From the NCBI GenBank assembly GCA_902462205.1, contig CABQAR010000006.1, positions 1-64,000 of the forward strand: a stretch of 64,000 nt of DNA. Reading direction: 5' to 3'. A program made the position numbers and the translations under genes. This document shows positions 26,674-34,424 of the stretch, piece by piece. The DNA comes from an uncultured Dialister sp. (GTDB lineage Bacteria; Bacillota; Negativicutes; Veillonellales; Dialisteraceae). Each line of letters begins with the position of its first letter. The first letter of the stretch is position 1. The notes under the pieces are model-generated. The model was given only the letters and a program-made list of their open reading frames with translations, did no database searches and was not told the origin of the DNA.

Positions 26674-26783
26674 TCGTTTCCCCTTTCCTGCTGGAACATA
26701 GACGGATTTTTTCTTTTTCCCTTATGGTACAGTATACCAAATTATACGGAAAAGGGGATACGGTTATTCCCTTTGGCAGAGAT

Positions 26784-27386
26784 TTACTTCTGCGTGGATC
26801 CCAGCCATTCCATGATTTCCGTATCGGACGACCGCGGACTGAACTCCTTGCCGCCGGAAATATGGAGCCCGCTCATGAAACGGTTCAGATCCTCTACGCT
26901 GCCTTTAATGCCGCTTCCGCCGGAGGTGCAGAACACATACACTCTCTTCCCGCGAAGGTCATACTGCTCAAGGAACGTTTCTATGATACGTGGCGCCGTA
27001 TCCCACCAGATCGGGTATCCCAGATAAATCGTCTCATATTTCTTTACCTCGCCCAGATCGCCCTTAATGGCCGGACGCGCCCTGTCATCCTGCTGTTCCT
27101 TATTCGCGCGGCAGTCTTTGACGTTATAATCCAGATCCTCCTTGGTATACGGCTCCTGCGGAACGATTTCATAAATCGGCATATTCGCCATCGCGGACAT
27201 ATGCTCGGCAACGGCCTTCGTATTTCCCGTCGCGGAAAAATAAACCACCGCCGCATTTTTCGGCATCGCCGCCGCACGGCCGGAAGCCGTTCCCGACGAC
27301 CCCACCGCCTCCGATTTCTGTCCGCCGCAGCCACTGAACAGCAGCATACCCATGGCCGCCGCCAGAATAAACAATATCCTTTTCAT
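26784..27386 (-). CDS. Lipoprotein flavodoxin
   Basis: A 200-residue flavodoxin-like protein with a lipoprotein signal (MKRILFILAAAMGMLLFSGC; lipid Cys at residue 20). The FMN phosphate loop FSATGNTKAVAEHM, the YLGYPIWWDTAPR segment and FCTSGGSGIKGSVEDL match the flavodoxin_4 family. Most flavodoxins are cytosolic, so an exported, lipid-anchored form is unusual. It may take part in extracytoplasmic electron transfer. ATG 27386 has AGGTGAT; the longer frame to 27485 would bury the signal peptide. Confidence 0.82.
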   Translation of the reverse strand: MKRILFILAAAMGMLLFSGCGGQKSEAVGSSGTASGRAAAMPKNAAVVYFSATGNTKAVAEHMSAMANMPIYEIVPQEPYTKEDLDYNVKDCRANKEQQDDRARPAIKGDLGEVKKYETIYLGYPIWWDTAPRIIETFLEQYDLRGKRVYVFCTSGGSGIKGSVEDLNRFMSGLHISGGKEFSPRSSDTEIMEWLGSTQK

Positions 27387-27469
27387 GACAATCACCTGCA
27401 TGCTTACTTTATCCATATACCCTTTTCCATTGGATATATTTTCCCATTGCTCCGACAAGAGGTGGAACC

Positions 27470-27724
27470 TTATAAAATATCCCACCAGTATTCTTCCTCT
27501 TTCCGATACGCACCGCCATTGCCATTCACCCAGTTTTTACTATGACGGAACCGCCGGTTATGCATCTGTCTTACTGATTTCTTATTACAGCTGTACTTGC
27601 GGAGAACCCCTCTGTCATTCATAAAAGCCCCTGCTCCATAAGAATTTTTTGTTTCTTCATACAGGTGGTATAATTTCCGCTTCCCCACCTGACGTGCTTC
27701 CTCCCGGTTCAAAGGATGCGCCAT
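27470..27724 (-). CDS. Small basic protein, YWW-motif family, function unknown
   Basis: An 84-residue protein starting at ATG 27724 after AGAGGTGAT. It is rich in Arg, Lys, Asn, Tyr and Trp. The central segment KKSVRQMHNRRFRHSK and the ending GGAYRKEEEYWWDIL recall small Firmicute proteins with conserved R-x-R…YWW tails, which I recognise by pattern but cannot name. It starts inside the edge of repeat block D and is followed by the lipoprotein flavodoxin on the same strand. It could be RNA- or DNA-binding. No function is claimed. Confidence 0.55.
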   Translation of the reverse strand: MAHPLNREEARQVGKRKLYHLYEETKNSYGAGAFMNDRGVLRKYSCNKKSVRQMHNRRFRHSKNWVNGNGGAYRKEEEYWWDIL

Positions 27725-27735
27725 TCTCTATCACC

Positions 27736-27900
27736 TCTTCCCTTCGAGGATGACGGCAAGCAGGTAACCTCTGTCTTCTGAAGTCTGGTTCTGACTTCTG
27801 TCTACTGCCTACTGCCCACTGATTACTAATCCCCGCCGCCATATTACTTGTCGCGGCGCTCCGCCATTCCTAATTCCAAATTCCTAATTCCTAATTTTTA
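27736..27900 (+). repeat. Composite repeat block D (epsilon tail-alpha-beta-gamma)
   Basis: An epsilon remnant (27736-27765), alpha heptamers (27770-27828), beta (27834-27858) and five gamma units in exact 7-bp register (27866-27900). The last two units encode the last two sense codons and the stop of mnmG on the minus strand. Confidence 0.9.
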
Positions 27901-29765
27901 CTCCCTTTTCTCTGCTTCAGATATACCATGAGCACCGACATATCCGCCGGAGATACGCCGGAGATGCGGGCCGCCTGACCCAAAGAGAGGGGGCGTATTT
28001 TATCGAGCTTCTGCCTTGCCTCTATGGAAATGCCGTCCAGATTCAGATAATCCATATCCATCGGCATTTTTTCACTTTCCATACGGGCCGCTTTTCTGAC
28101 GGCCGTTTCCTGCCTTGCGATGTACCCTTCATATTTCACGGTGATTTCCATTTCTTCCACCGCTTCCGCATCGAAAACGGGACAGCCGAGCACATCCACC
28201 ATCTTCTGATACGTCATTTCCGGGCGTTTCAATATCTGGTCAGCCCCGATGCCTGTCGTGAGCGGCGCGGAGCCGATGCTTTCCAGCGCCCTGTTGGTTT
28301 CTTCCTTCGGCGTGAACCGCTGGGTGCGGATATATGCCATTGCTTCCTCATATTTCGCTTTGCGGGACAGGAAATGCTGATACCGCTCCTCGGAAACCAG
28401 ACCGATCTCGTGACCTTTTTCCGTCAGTCGCAGATCCGCGTTGTCCTGACGGAGGATCAGGCGGTATTCGCTGCGGCTCGTCATCATGCGGTACGGCTCA
28501 TCCGTCCCCTTCGTGACGAGGTCATCCACAAGGGAACCGATATACGCTTCATGCCGGGCAAGGACGAAAGGCTCCTTCCCCTGTATTTTGAGCGCCGCAT
28601 TGATGCCTGCCACCAGTCCCTGCGCGGCGGCCTCTTCATAACCGCTCGTACCGTTTGACTGGCCGGCGGAATAAAGCCCCGGCAGCTTGATGACCTCCAG
28701 CGTCGGATAAAGCTGCAGCGGATCGAGCAGGTCATACTCGATCGCATACGCCGGTCGCATCACCTTCACATCCTCGAATCCCGGAATGGTGCGCAGGAAC
28801 GCATACTGCACATCTATCGGCATCGAAGTCGACATGCCCTGCACATACATTTCCGTCGTATCCAGTCCTTCAGGCTCCACGAAAAGCTGGTGCCTCTTTT
28901 TATCCGCGAACCGTATTACCTTATCTTCGATGGACGGACAGTAACGGGCGCCGACGCCATGGATCTTCCCCGCGTACTTCGGGGCGCGCATGATATTGTC
29001 CCGGATAATCTGATGGGTCGTTTCATTCGTATAAGTAAGCCAGCAGTTCCGCTGATTCCTGTCTTCCCGTTCATTCATGAAAGAAAAAGCGTGGTTCTCC
29101 GGATCGCCCTCTTCCAGCTCCATCCGGTCCAGATGCAGGCTCCTCCTGTCCACGCGGGACGGCGTCCCCGTCTTGAAGCGGAGGACATCCAGACCGTGCC
29201 TGCGGAGATTTTCAGACAGCCCCACAGAAGGGCGCATGCCGTTCGGGCCGCCGGAGTACATCGTGTCACCGATGATGATCATGCTGTCCAGGTACGTCCC
29301 CGTGCAGAGAATGACCGCCTTCGCCCTGTATTCCTCCTCGAGCTCCGTCGTAATCCCCACGCATTTTCCGTCTTCCACGAGAATATCCATGACCTGGACC
29401 TGCTTCAGATCCAGATTGTCCGTATTTTCCACCACATTTTTCATATAACGGTGGTAAGCGCCCTTGTCCGACTGGGCACGCAGAGCATAAACCGCCGGCC
29501 CCTTTCCGCGGTTCAGCATACGCATCTGGATCGCCGTCGCATCCGCAGCGATTCCCATTTCACCGCCAAGGGCGTCTATTTCCTTGACCAGATGGCTTTT
29601 CCCCGGCCCGCCGATGGCAGGATTGCAGGGCATCATCGCCACATTCTCTAAAGAAATCGTCGTTAAAAGCGTCCGACACCCCAGACGGGCCGCCGCAAGA
29701 GCCGCCTCGCAGCCCGCATGGCCGGCGCCGACGACGATGACATCATACGTATCAATGAGATACAT
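27891..29765 (-). CDS. mnmG: tRNA uridine-34 modification enzyme MnmG (GidA)
   Basis: A 624-residue FAD protein that, with MnmE, installs the carboxymethylaminomethyl group on wobble U34 of certain tRNAs. The dinucleotide fold begins VIVVGAGHAGCEAALAAARLG. GidA signatures are PCNPAIGGPGKSHLVKEID, the two-cysteine region QRNCWLTYTNETTH, GLYSAGQSNGTSGYEEAAAQG and RAEYR-like RSEYRLILRQDNADLRLT. The C-terminal MnmE/tRNA-binding helices follow. The stop codon lies in gamma heptamers of repeat block D, so the final residues may have been set by the repeat. Confidence 0.96.
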   Translation of the reverse strand: MYLIDTYDVIVVGAGHAGCEAALAAARLGCRTLLTTISLENVAMMPCNPAIGGPGKSHLVKEIDALGGEMGIAADATAIQMRMLNRGKGPAVYALRAQSDKGAYHRYMKNVVENTDNLDLKQVQVMDILVEDGKCVGITTELEEEYRAKAVILCTGTYLDSMIIIGDTMYSGGPNGMRPSVGLSENLRRHGLDVLRFKTGTPSRVDRRSLHLDRMELEEGDPENHAFSFMNEREDRNQRNCWLTYTNETTHQIIRDNIMRAPKYAGKIHGVGARYCPSIEDKVIRFADKKRHQLFVEPEGLDTTEMYVQGMSTSMPIDVQYAFLRTIPGFEDVKVMRPAYAIEYDLLDPLQLYPTLEVIKLPGLYSAGQSNGTSGYEEAAAQGLVAGINAALKIQGKEPFVLARHEAYIGSLVDDLVTKGTDEPYRMMTSRSEYRLILRQDNADLRLTEKGHEIGLVSEERYQHFLSRKAKYEEAMAYIRTQRFTPKEETNRALESIGSAPLTTGIGADQILKRPEMTYQKMVDVLGCPVFDAEAVEEMEITVKYEGYIARQETAVRKAARMESEKMPMDMDYLNLDGISIEARQKLDKIRPLSLGQAARISGVSPADMSVLMVYLKQRKGSKN

Positions 29766-29957
29766 CGAATTCCTTCTTTCCTACAACCATTTCATTATCG
29801 CAGACCTTCTGAAAAACTGAAAAGGAAACCGTAATAAGACTCCCTCCGCGATAACTAATTCATTATATCGAATTTTTCCGAAATTTTCAAAAATCATCAA
29901 CAGAACGAAATAGAACTCCCTGCTATCCAGATTGTTTTACAGTGATTGTCGCATTCC

Positions 29958-30094
29958 TTATTTATTTTCCATTATTCCCTGATACATTTCTATCAATTCT
30001 GCCATTCCTGTTCCAAGCATCAATAAAGCTGGCGCTATCCTTTTTCATAATCCTCCCAGTTCTTTATAAATCCCTGCGCCGCCCATGCCCTCAT
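29958..30094 (-). pseudogene. Frameshifted gene remnant
   Basis: On the minus strand, ATG 30094 opens MRAWAAQGFIKNWEDYEKG then stops. Dropping into the adjacent frame at an A5 run gives RIAPALLMLGTGMAELIEMY QGIMENK and a stop at 29958, which reads as a coherent helical C-terminus. One missing A would join the two. The family is not recognised. It may equally be chance, since the piece is only about 45 codons. Confidence 0.3.
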
Positions 30095-30223
30095 GATGAC
30101 CCCACCTCATAAACAGGACTCATATTTTTTTATTTCACTATACAGGGCAGCCCGTCAGATATTCCTAAAATACATTTATGCTCCGTTTTTATCTAATTAT
30201 CTAAATTATTTAATATGGTAAAT

Positions 30224-30240
30224 CTAATAAATAATATTAG
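30224..30240. promoter_or_regulatory. AT-rich palindrome, candidate metalloregulator operator before troA
   Basis: The inverted repeat CTAATA-AATAA-TATTAG lies about 50 nt before the TATACT -10-like box. DtxR/MntR-family regulators bind AT-rich inverted repeats of about this size, and an MntR/TroR-like gene exists at 46.5-47.1 kb. The link is inferred. Confidence 0.35.
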
Positions 30241-30357
30241 TTATTCCACATTTTAATATTTACATAATCAAATTTGTGTGGTAGTATACTTAAGTGATAG
30301 CCGCTCTCAATTAATTTGCGAGTTATTATTAAAATATATTGCAAAGGAGATTTTTCC

Positions 30358-31311
30358 ATGTTCAAAAAGATATTATTATGGCTTTGTATTCCCCTTGCAC
30401 TCATCGGTGCCCTCTGTATGGCGACCACCGGATGCGGGCTTTCTTCCTCGCCGGCGCCAAAAGAATCGGGAAAAATGAAAGTCGTCGCTACCACAACGAT
30501 GCTCAATGATTTATCGCAGCAGATCGGCGGAGATAAGGTAGACGTATCCGGTTTGATGAAAGCCGGCGTGGATCCCCATCTGTATCAGGCGAGTGCCGGC
30601 GATGTAGAGGCCATGAACAAAGCAGATATCGTCGTTTATAACGGTGTCCATCTGGAAGGAAAGATGGGAGCTATTTTTGATAATCTATCCAACCAGAAGA
30701 AACCGATGGTCCGTGTGAGTGACGGAATCGATCCTTCCACGCTTCTTGATTTCGAGGAAGATGGAGAAAAGACGAAGGATCCGCACATCTGGTTTTCTGT
30801 CAATAACTGGAAAGCTGCGGCAAAAGAAGTTGCTAAAGGGTTCTCCGCAAAGGATCCGCAGAATAAAGAATATTATGAATCCAATCTGAAATCTTACTTG
30901 TCCAAGCTGGATGATCTGGATAAGGAAATCAAAAAAGAAATTGACGCCGTTCCCCAGGAATCCCGTGTGCTTGTTACCGCGCATGATGCATTTGGCTATT
31001 TTGCAAGAGATTACGGGTTTGAGGTGAAAGGCATACAAGGCATCAGCACGGCGAGCGAGGCCGGCACTTCCGATATCAGCAATCTGGCTGCCTTTATCGC
31101 AGAGCATAAGATTAAAGCCGTCTTTGTAGAATCTTCTGTCCCGCATAAAACCATCGAGTCCTTGCAGGCCGCTGTCAAAGCGCAGGGGTTTGAAGTCTCT
31201 ATCGGCGGCGAGCTGTATTCCGACTCTTTAGGCGATGCCGGCACAAAGGAAGGCACTTACATCGGCATGTATGAACACAATATAAAAACAATCACCCATG
31301 CCCTCCGTTGA
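30358..31311 (+). CDS. troA: Metal-binding lipoprotein of a Mn/Zn ABC transporter (TroA-like)
   Basis: A 317-residue cluster A-I solute-binding lipoprotein (lipid Cys at residue 26, TTGC). Metal ligands expected for TroA/ZnuA/PsaA are visible as His in DPHLYQ, His in DPHIWF, a His in TAHDAFGYF and the Asp in LGDAG. The stretch VKGIQGISTASEAG and KAVFVESSVPHKTIESL is close to Treponema TroA. ATG 30358 follows AAAGGAG. Mn2+ versus Zn2+ cannot be decided. It is followed by a hairpin that may make it more abundant than the other components. Confidence 0.9.
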   Translation: MFKKILLWLCIPLALIGALCMATTGCGLSSSPAPKESGKMKVVATTTMLNDLSQQIGGDKVDVSGLMKAGVDPHLYQASAGDVEAMNKADIVVYNGVHLEGKMGAIFDNLSNQKKPMVRVSDGIDPSTLLDFEEDGEKTKDPHIWFSVNNWKAAAKEVAKGFSAKDPQNKEYYESNLKSYLSKLDDLDKEIKKEIDAVPQESRVLVTAHDAFGYFARDYGFEVKGIQGISTASEAGTSDISNLAAFIAEHKIKAVFVESSVPHKTIESLQAAVKAQGFEVSIGGELYSDSLGDAGTKEGTYIGMYEHNIKTITHALR

Positions 31312-31326
31312 TTATAAAGGCGTGTA

Positions 31327-31388
31327 AGGAAATAGCATTACATTCGCTGCCCGTTTCTTCCGGTGGATGTAATGCTTATTTATTTCCA
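31327..31388 (+). terminator. Intra-operon hairpin between troA and troB
   Basis: AGCATTACAT pairs with ATGTAATGCT, extended by GGAAATA/TATTTCC arms. It is a probable partial terminator that favours expression of the binding protein. Confidence 0.6.
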
Positions 31389-31509
31389 TGATTTTCCACG
31401 CATACTGCACTGCCGGCATCCGTTTTCGAGATTTTCCGTTTCCGTGCACCGGATATATGCATTTTTTCATACAGGCTGACAGCCATGGATCAATCTCTTT
31501 CCCTATCCT

Positions 31510-31534
31510 CGCCGCCATATGGTTTTCCGCGGCG
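31510..31534 (+). repeat. Solitary diverged copy of palindromic module beta
   Basis: CGCCGC, a 13-nt loop and GCGGCG with the same 25-nt length as the beta module, but with a changed loop and no alpha or gamma heptamers nearby. It lies between troA and troB. Confidence 0.45.
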
Positions 31535-31583
31535 TTTCTGAATTTTTTATGCTTCATATGATTGACAAAGGTGGTGAACACGA

Positions 31584-32342
31584 TTGGAACATGTCATAGA
31601 ATTAGAAGATATCACGGCTGCTTATGACCAGCAGCCTGTTTTATGGGATTTGGATTTAAATATTTCCGAAGGCGCCCTTATGGGAATCATCGGTCCCAAC
31701 GGCGCCGGAAAATCCACCCTGTTGAAGATTATATTGAACCTGCTTCCTCCCGTTTCGGGACGGCTTCGTTTCTGTATCAACGGCGATACGGATGCCAAAA
31801 GCGCACGGAAGAAGATTGCTTATGTCCCGCAAAACGGATCGGTCAATTGGGATTTTCCTGCCACGGTTTCCGATATCGTCCTTATGGGGCGCTACGGCCA
31901 CATCGGCTGGTGCCGGCGCCCTTCACGGGGAGACCGGCTGATTGCAAGGGAAATGCTCAGCCGTGTCGGCATGGATGGTTATGAAAACAGACAGATTAAT
32001 GAGCTTTCCGGCGGGCAGCAGCAGCGGGTATTCCTTGCACGGGCACTTGCCCAGCAGGCGGCCGTGTACCTTTTGGACGAACCCTTCAAGGGTGTCGATG
32101 CGCAGACAGAAAAAGTCATCGTCGCCCTATTAAAAGAAATGCAGCGCCATGGACAGACCATTGTCGTCGTCCATCATGCGCTTCAGACCGTGCCCCTCTA
32201 TTTTGACGAGGTCGCGATGATTAACCGGCAGCTTATGGCCGCCGGAAAAGTGGAAGAAGTCTTTACGCAGGAAAATATTGCAAAAACATTTGCTCCACTG
32301 CAGAAGGAGAGTGATCCTTATGTATCTGACGGACCTGCTTAA
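31584..32342 (+). CDS. troB: Metal ABC transporter ATP-binding protein (TroB-like)
   Basis: A 252-residue ABC ATPase that energises the metal importer. Walker A is GPNGAGKST, the Q-loop is YVPQNGSVNWDFP as in Mn/Zn systems, the signature is LSGGQQQR, and Walker B is VYLLDEPF. The start is TTG at 31584 with GGTGGTGA upstream; no ATG start fits. The 3' end overlaps troC by 23 nt. Confidence 0.9.
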   Translation: MEHVIELEDITAAYDQQPVLWDLDLNISEGALMGIIGPNGAGKSTLLKIILNLLPPVSGRLRFCINGDTDAKSARKKIAYVPQNGSVNWDFPATVSDIVLMGRYGHIGWCRRPSRGDRLIAREMLSRVGMDGYENRQINELSGGQQQRVFLARALAQQAAVYLLDEPFKGVDAQTEKVIVALLKEMQRHGQTIVVVHHALQTVPLYFDEVAMINRQLMAAGKVEEVFTQENIAKTFAPLQKESDPYVSDGPA

Positions 32343-33237
32343 TCTGTCACTCTGGAGCGATTATACCTTTCGAATCGTTCTGGCAGGCACAACGATTCTT
32401 GGCGTACTCTGCGGCGTTCTCGGTTCCTTCATCGTGCTGAGGAGGGAGGCCCTTCTGGGAGACGGCATTGCGCATTCTTCCTATCCGGGCATCATGCTTG
32501 CTTTCCTTTTCATTGGTGTGAAATCGCTCGACGGCCTTCTGCTGGGGGCATTCTTTTCCGCGCTGATCGCTTTAGGACTGATTCTCCTCGCCCGTCATTA
32601 CACGAAGCTCCCTTTTGATGGCGTTCTCGCCTCAACGCTTTCTTCCTTTTTTGGAGCGGGCCTTGTCCTGTCAGCCATTATCCAGCATTCAGGAAATGCC
32701 AATCAGGCCGGCCTGAACCAGTTTATTTTCGGCCAGGCTTCGACGATACTTTATCGGGACGTGGTTCTAACGGCAGGCCTTTCCTGCATCGTCCTGCTGC
32801 TTGTCCTCCTTTTCTGGAAAGAGCTGAAGCTCATGGCTTTTGACCCTGATTATGCAAGAGCCCTTGGACTTCCGGGCGGCAAGCTGAATATCCTTCTGTC
32901 TTTCCTCACCATGACGACGGTGCTCCTTTCCATACAGGCGGTCGGAATCATTCTCATGAGCGCCATGCTGATCGCGCCTGCCGTGGCAGCCCGACAGTGG
33001 ACAAGGCGTCTTGAACCGATGGTTCTGGCATCCGCCGCCATAGGCGCGGTTTCCTCCGCCCTCGGCACGGCCGTAAGCTCTTCCATGCAAAGAATGCCCA
33101 CCGGGCCTGCCATCGTGGTGGCGGCCTCCATATTTGTTTTCATCAGCCTGTTTTTCGCCCCCGGCCGAGGTTTCATCAGCCAGTATTTCCACCGCAGAAA
33201 AATGGCCTGTGCATGGGCAAAAGGAGGTGCCAGATGA
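32320..33237 (+). CDS. troC: Metal ABC transporter permease (TroC-like)
   Basis: A 305-residue ABC-3 family permease with about eight or nine helices. Family segments are FIVLRREALLGDGIAHSSYPG, which includes the DxxxH pair, and LLSIQAVGIILMSAMLIAPA. ATG 32320 follows AAGGAGAGTG and lies inside the end of troB. It ends with a four-base ATGA overlap with troD, so all four genes are coupled. Confidence 0.9.
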   Translation: MYLTDLLNLSLWSDYTFRIVLAGTTILGVLCGVLGSFIVLRREALLGDGIAHSSYPGIMLAFLFIGVKSLDGLLLGAFFSALIALGLILLARHYTKLPFDGVLASTLSSFFGAGLVLSAIIQHSGNANQAGLNQFIFGQASTILYRDVVLTAGLSCIVLLLVLLFWKELKLMAFDPDYARALGLPGGKLNILLSFLTMTTVLLSIQAVGIILMSAMLIAPAVAARQWTRRLEPMVLASAAIGAVSSALGTAVSSSMQRMPTGPAIVVAASIFVFISLFFAPGRGFISQYFHRRKMACAWAKGGAR

Positions 33238-34349
33238 ATTCTTTTGCAGAAATACTTCTCATCGCCCTCTTTACTGCCACCGCCTGTTCTCTTCCCGGAA
33301 ACTTCCTTGTCCTTCGGAAGATGTCTATGCTGACTGACGCTATCAGCCATACCGTGCTTTTAGGGATTATCCTTGCCTTTCTTCTGTGCGGAGATTTGAG
33401 CTCGCCATTCCTTATCATCGGAGCAACAATCATGGGCGTCCTCACTGTCTGGCTGATTGAACTTCTGTACGGCAGCAGACGTGTCGCATCAGATTCTGCC
33501 ATCGGACTTATATTTCCCCTGCTTTTCAGCCTTGGTGTCATACTGATCACCCGCTATGCAGGGAACGCCCATCTGGACACGGACTGCGTTCTTTTAGGAG
33601 AACTAGCCTTTGCCCCTTTCGACCGCCTTGTCGTGGACGGAACGGATTACGGCGCCAAAAGCCTTTTTACAAGCGGTATCGTCCTTATCATCGTCGCCTT
33701 CGTCATCACGCTCTTTTACAAAGAACTCAAACTCGCCACCTTTGACCCGACACTTTCGAAAATACTCGGTTTCTCACCGGCGTGGATACATTACGGACTG
33801 ATGAGCCTTGTCTCTCTTGTAGCTGTGACCTCCTTCCAGTCCATCGGTTCCATACTGGTCATCGCTTTCATGATTATCCCTGCCATGACAGCCGCCCTTT
33901 GGACAAGGACGCTTTCCGCCCGTTTAATACTGAGTTGTCTTCTTGGCGCGGCCGGCTCCATTACAGGCATTACTGGCGCCATCTATCTGGATACCTCTCT
34001 GGCAGGCATGATGGCCGCCGTTTTGGGAATATTCTTCATATGCTCCCTTACTGTCGCCCCTTCGACAGGCCTCTTCGCTGCATTCCGGAAACGGAAAACG
34101 CAGAGATTTACCTTTGGAAGAGAGACACTCCTGCAGCATCTCCTGTTCCACGAAGGCACGGAAGCAGCTTACACGGAAAATTCAATCACCGACCTTCCTA
34201 TACATATGAAATGGCCGAAAGATTTTACAGAGAAAGTCTGTAACTCCCTTATGAACGATGGCTACATCATACAGGAAGGAAATCTGCTCTTCACGACCAG
34301 ACAGGGAAAACAGCACAATGCATTCTATCGGAAGAGCCTGCACCGATAA
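33234..34349 (+). CDS. troD: Metal ABC transporter permease with C-terminal winged-helix-like extension (TroD-like)
   Basis: A 371-residue ABC-3 permease. The membrane part (about residues 1-285) has the family segments FLVLRKMSMLTDAISHTVLLG and SFQSIGSILVIAFMIIPA. The last 80-85 residues are soluble and basic: RETLLQHLLFHEG, then PKDFTEKVCNSLMNDGYIIQ, then GNLLFTTRQGKQ. This order of helices and a wing resembles the DtxR-type winged helix. Known fusions of Mn permeases to DtxR-like domains make this plausible. ATG 33234 overlaps the troC stop. It is followed by a strong bidirectional terminator. Confidence 0.88.
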   Translation: MNSFAEILLIALFTATACSLPGNFLVLRKMSMLTDAISHTVLLGIILAFLLCGDLSSPFLIIGATIMGVLTVWLIELLYGSRRVASDSAIGLIFPLLFSLGVILITRYAGNAHLDTDCVLLGELAFAPFDRLVVDGTDYGAKSLFTSGIVLIIVAFVITLFYKELKLATFDPTLSKILGFSPAWIHYGLMSLVSLVAVTSFQSIGSILVIAFMIIPAMTAALWTRTLSARLILSCLLGAAGSITGITGAIYLDTSLAGMMAAVLGIFFICSLTVAPSTGLFAAFRKRKTQRFTFGRETLLQHLLFHEGTEAAYTENSITDLPIHMKWPKDFTEKVCNSLMNDGYIIQEGNLLFTTRQGKQHNAFYRKSLHR

Positions 34350-34361
34350 ACTGGTCAACAC

Positions 34362-34417
34362 AACAGATAAAAAGCGTTCCTGTTGCCTATATGCCACAGA
34401 AACGCTTTTTATCTGTT
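34362..34417. terminator. Bidirectional terminator between troD and mnmE
   Basis: AACAGATAAAAAGCGTT pairs with AACGCTTTTTATCTGTT over a short loop between convergent genes. Confidence 0.88.
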
Positions 34418-34424
34418 ATAATTT

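Larger units (their letters stand above)
29766..30357. other. AT-rich intergenic region upstream of troA
   Basis: About 590 nt between mnmG (-) and troA (+). It holds the possible gene remnant noted separately, a 17-nt palindrome and a TATACT -10-like box at 30285-30290. It is probably the troA promoter region. No repeat module is present. Confidence 0.5.

Noticed and set aside
31312..31581. An 89-codon minus-strand frame between troA and troB
   Set aside because: It spans the intra-operon hairpin and a diverged beta palindrome, has no ribosome site and no family resemblance.
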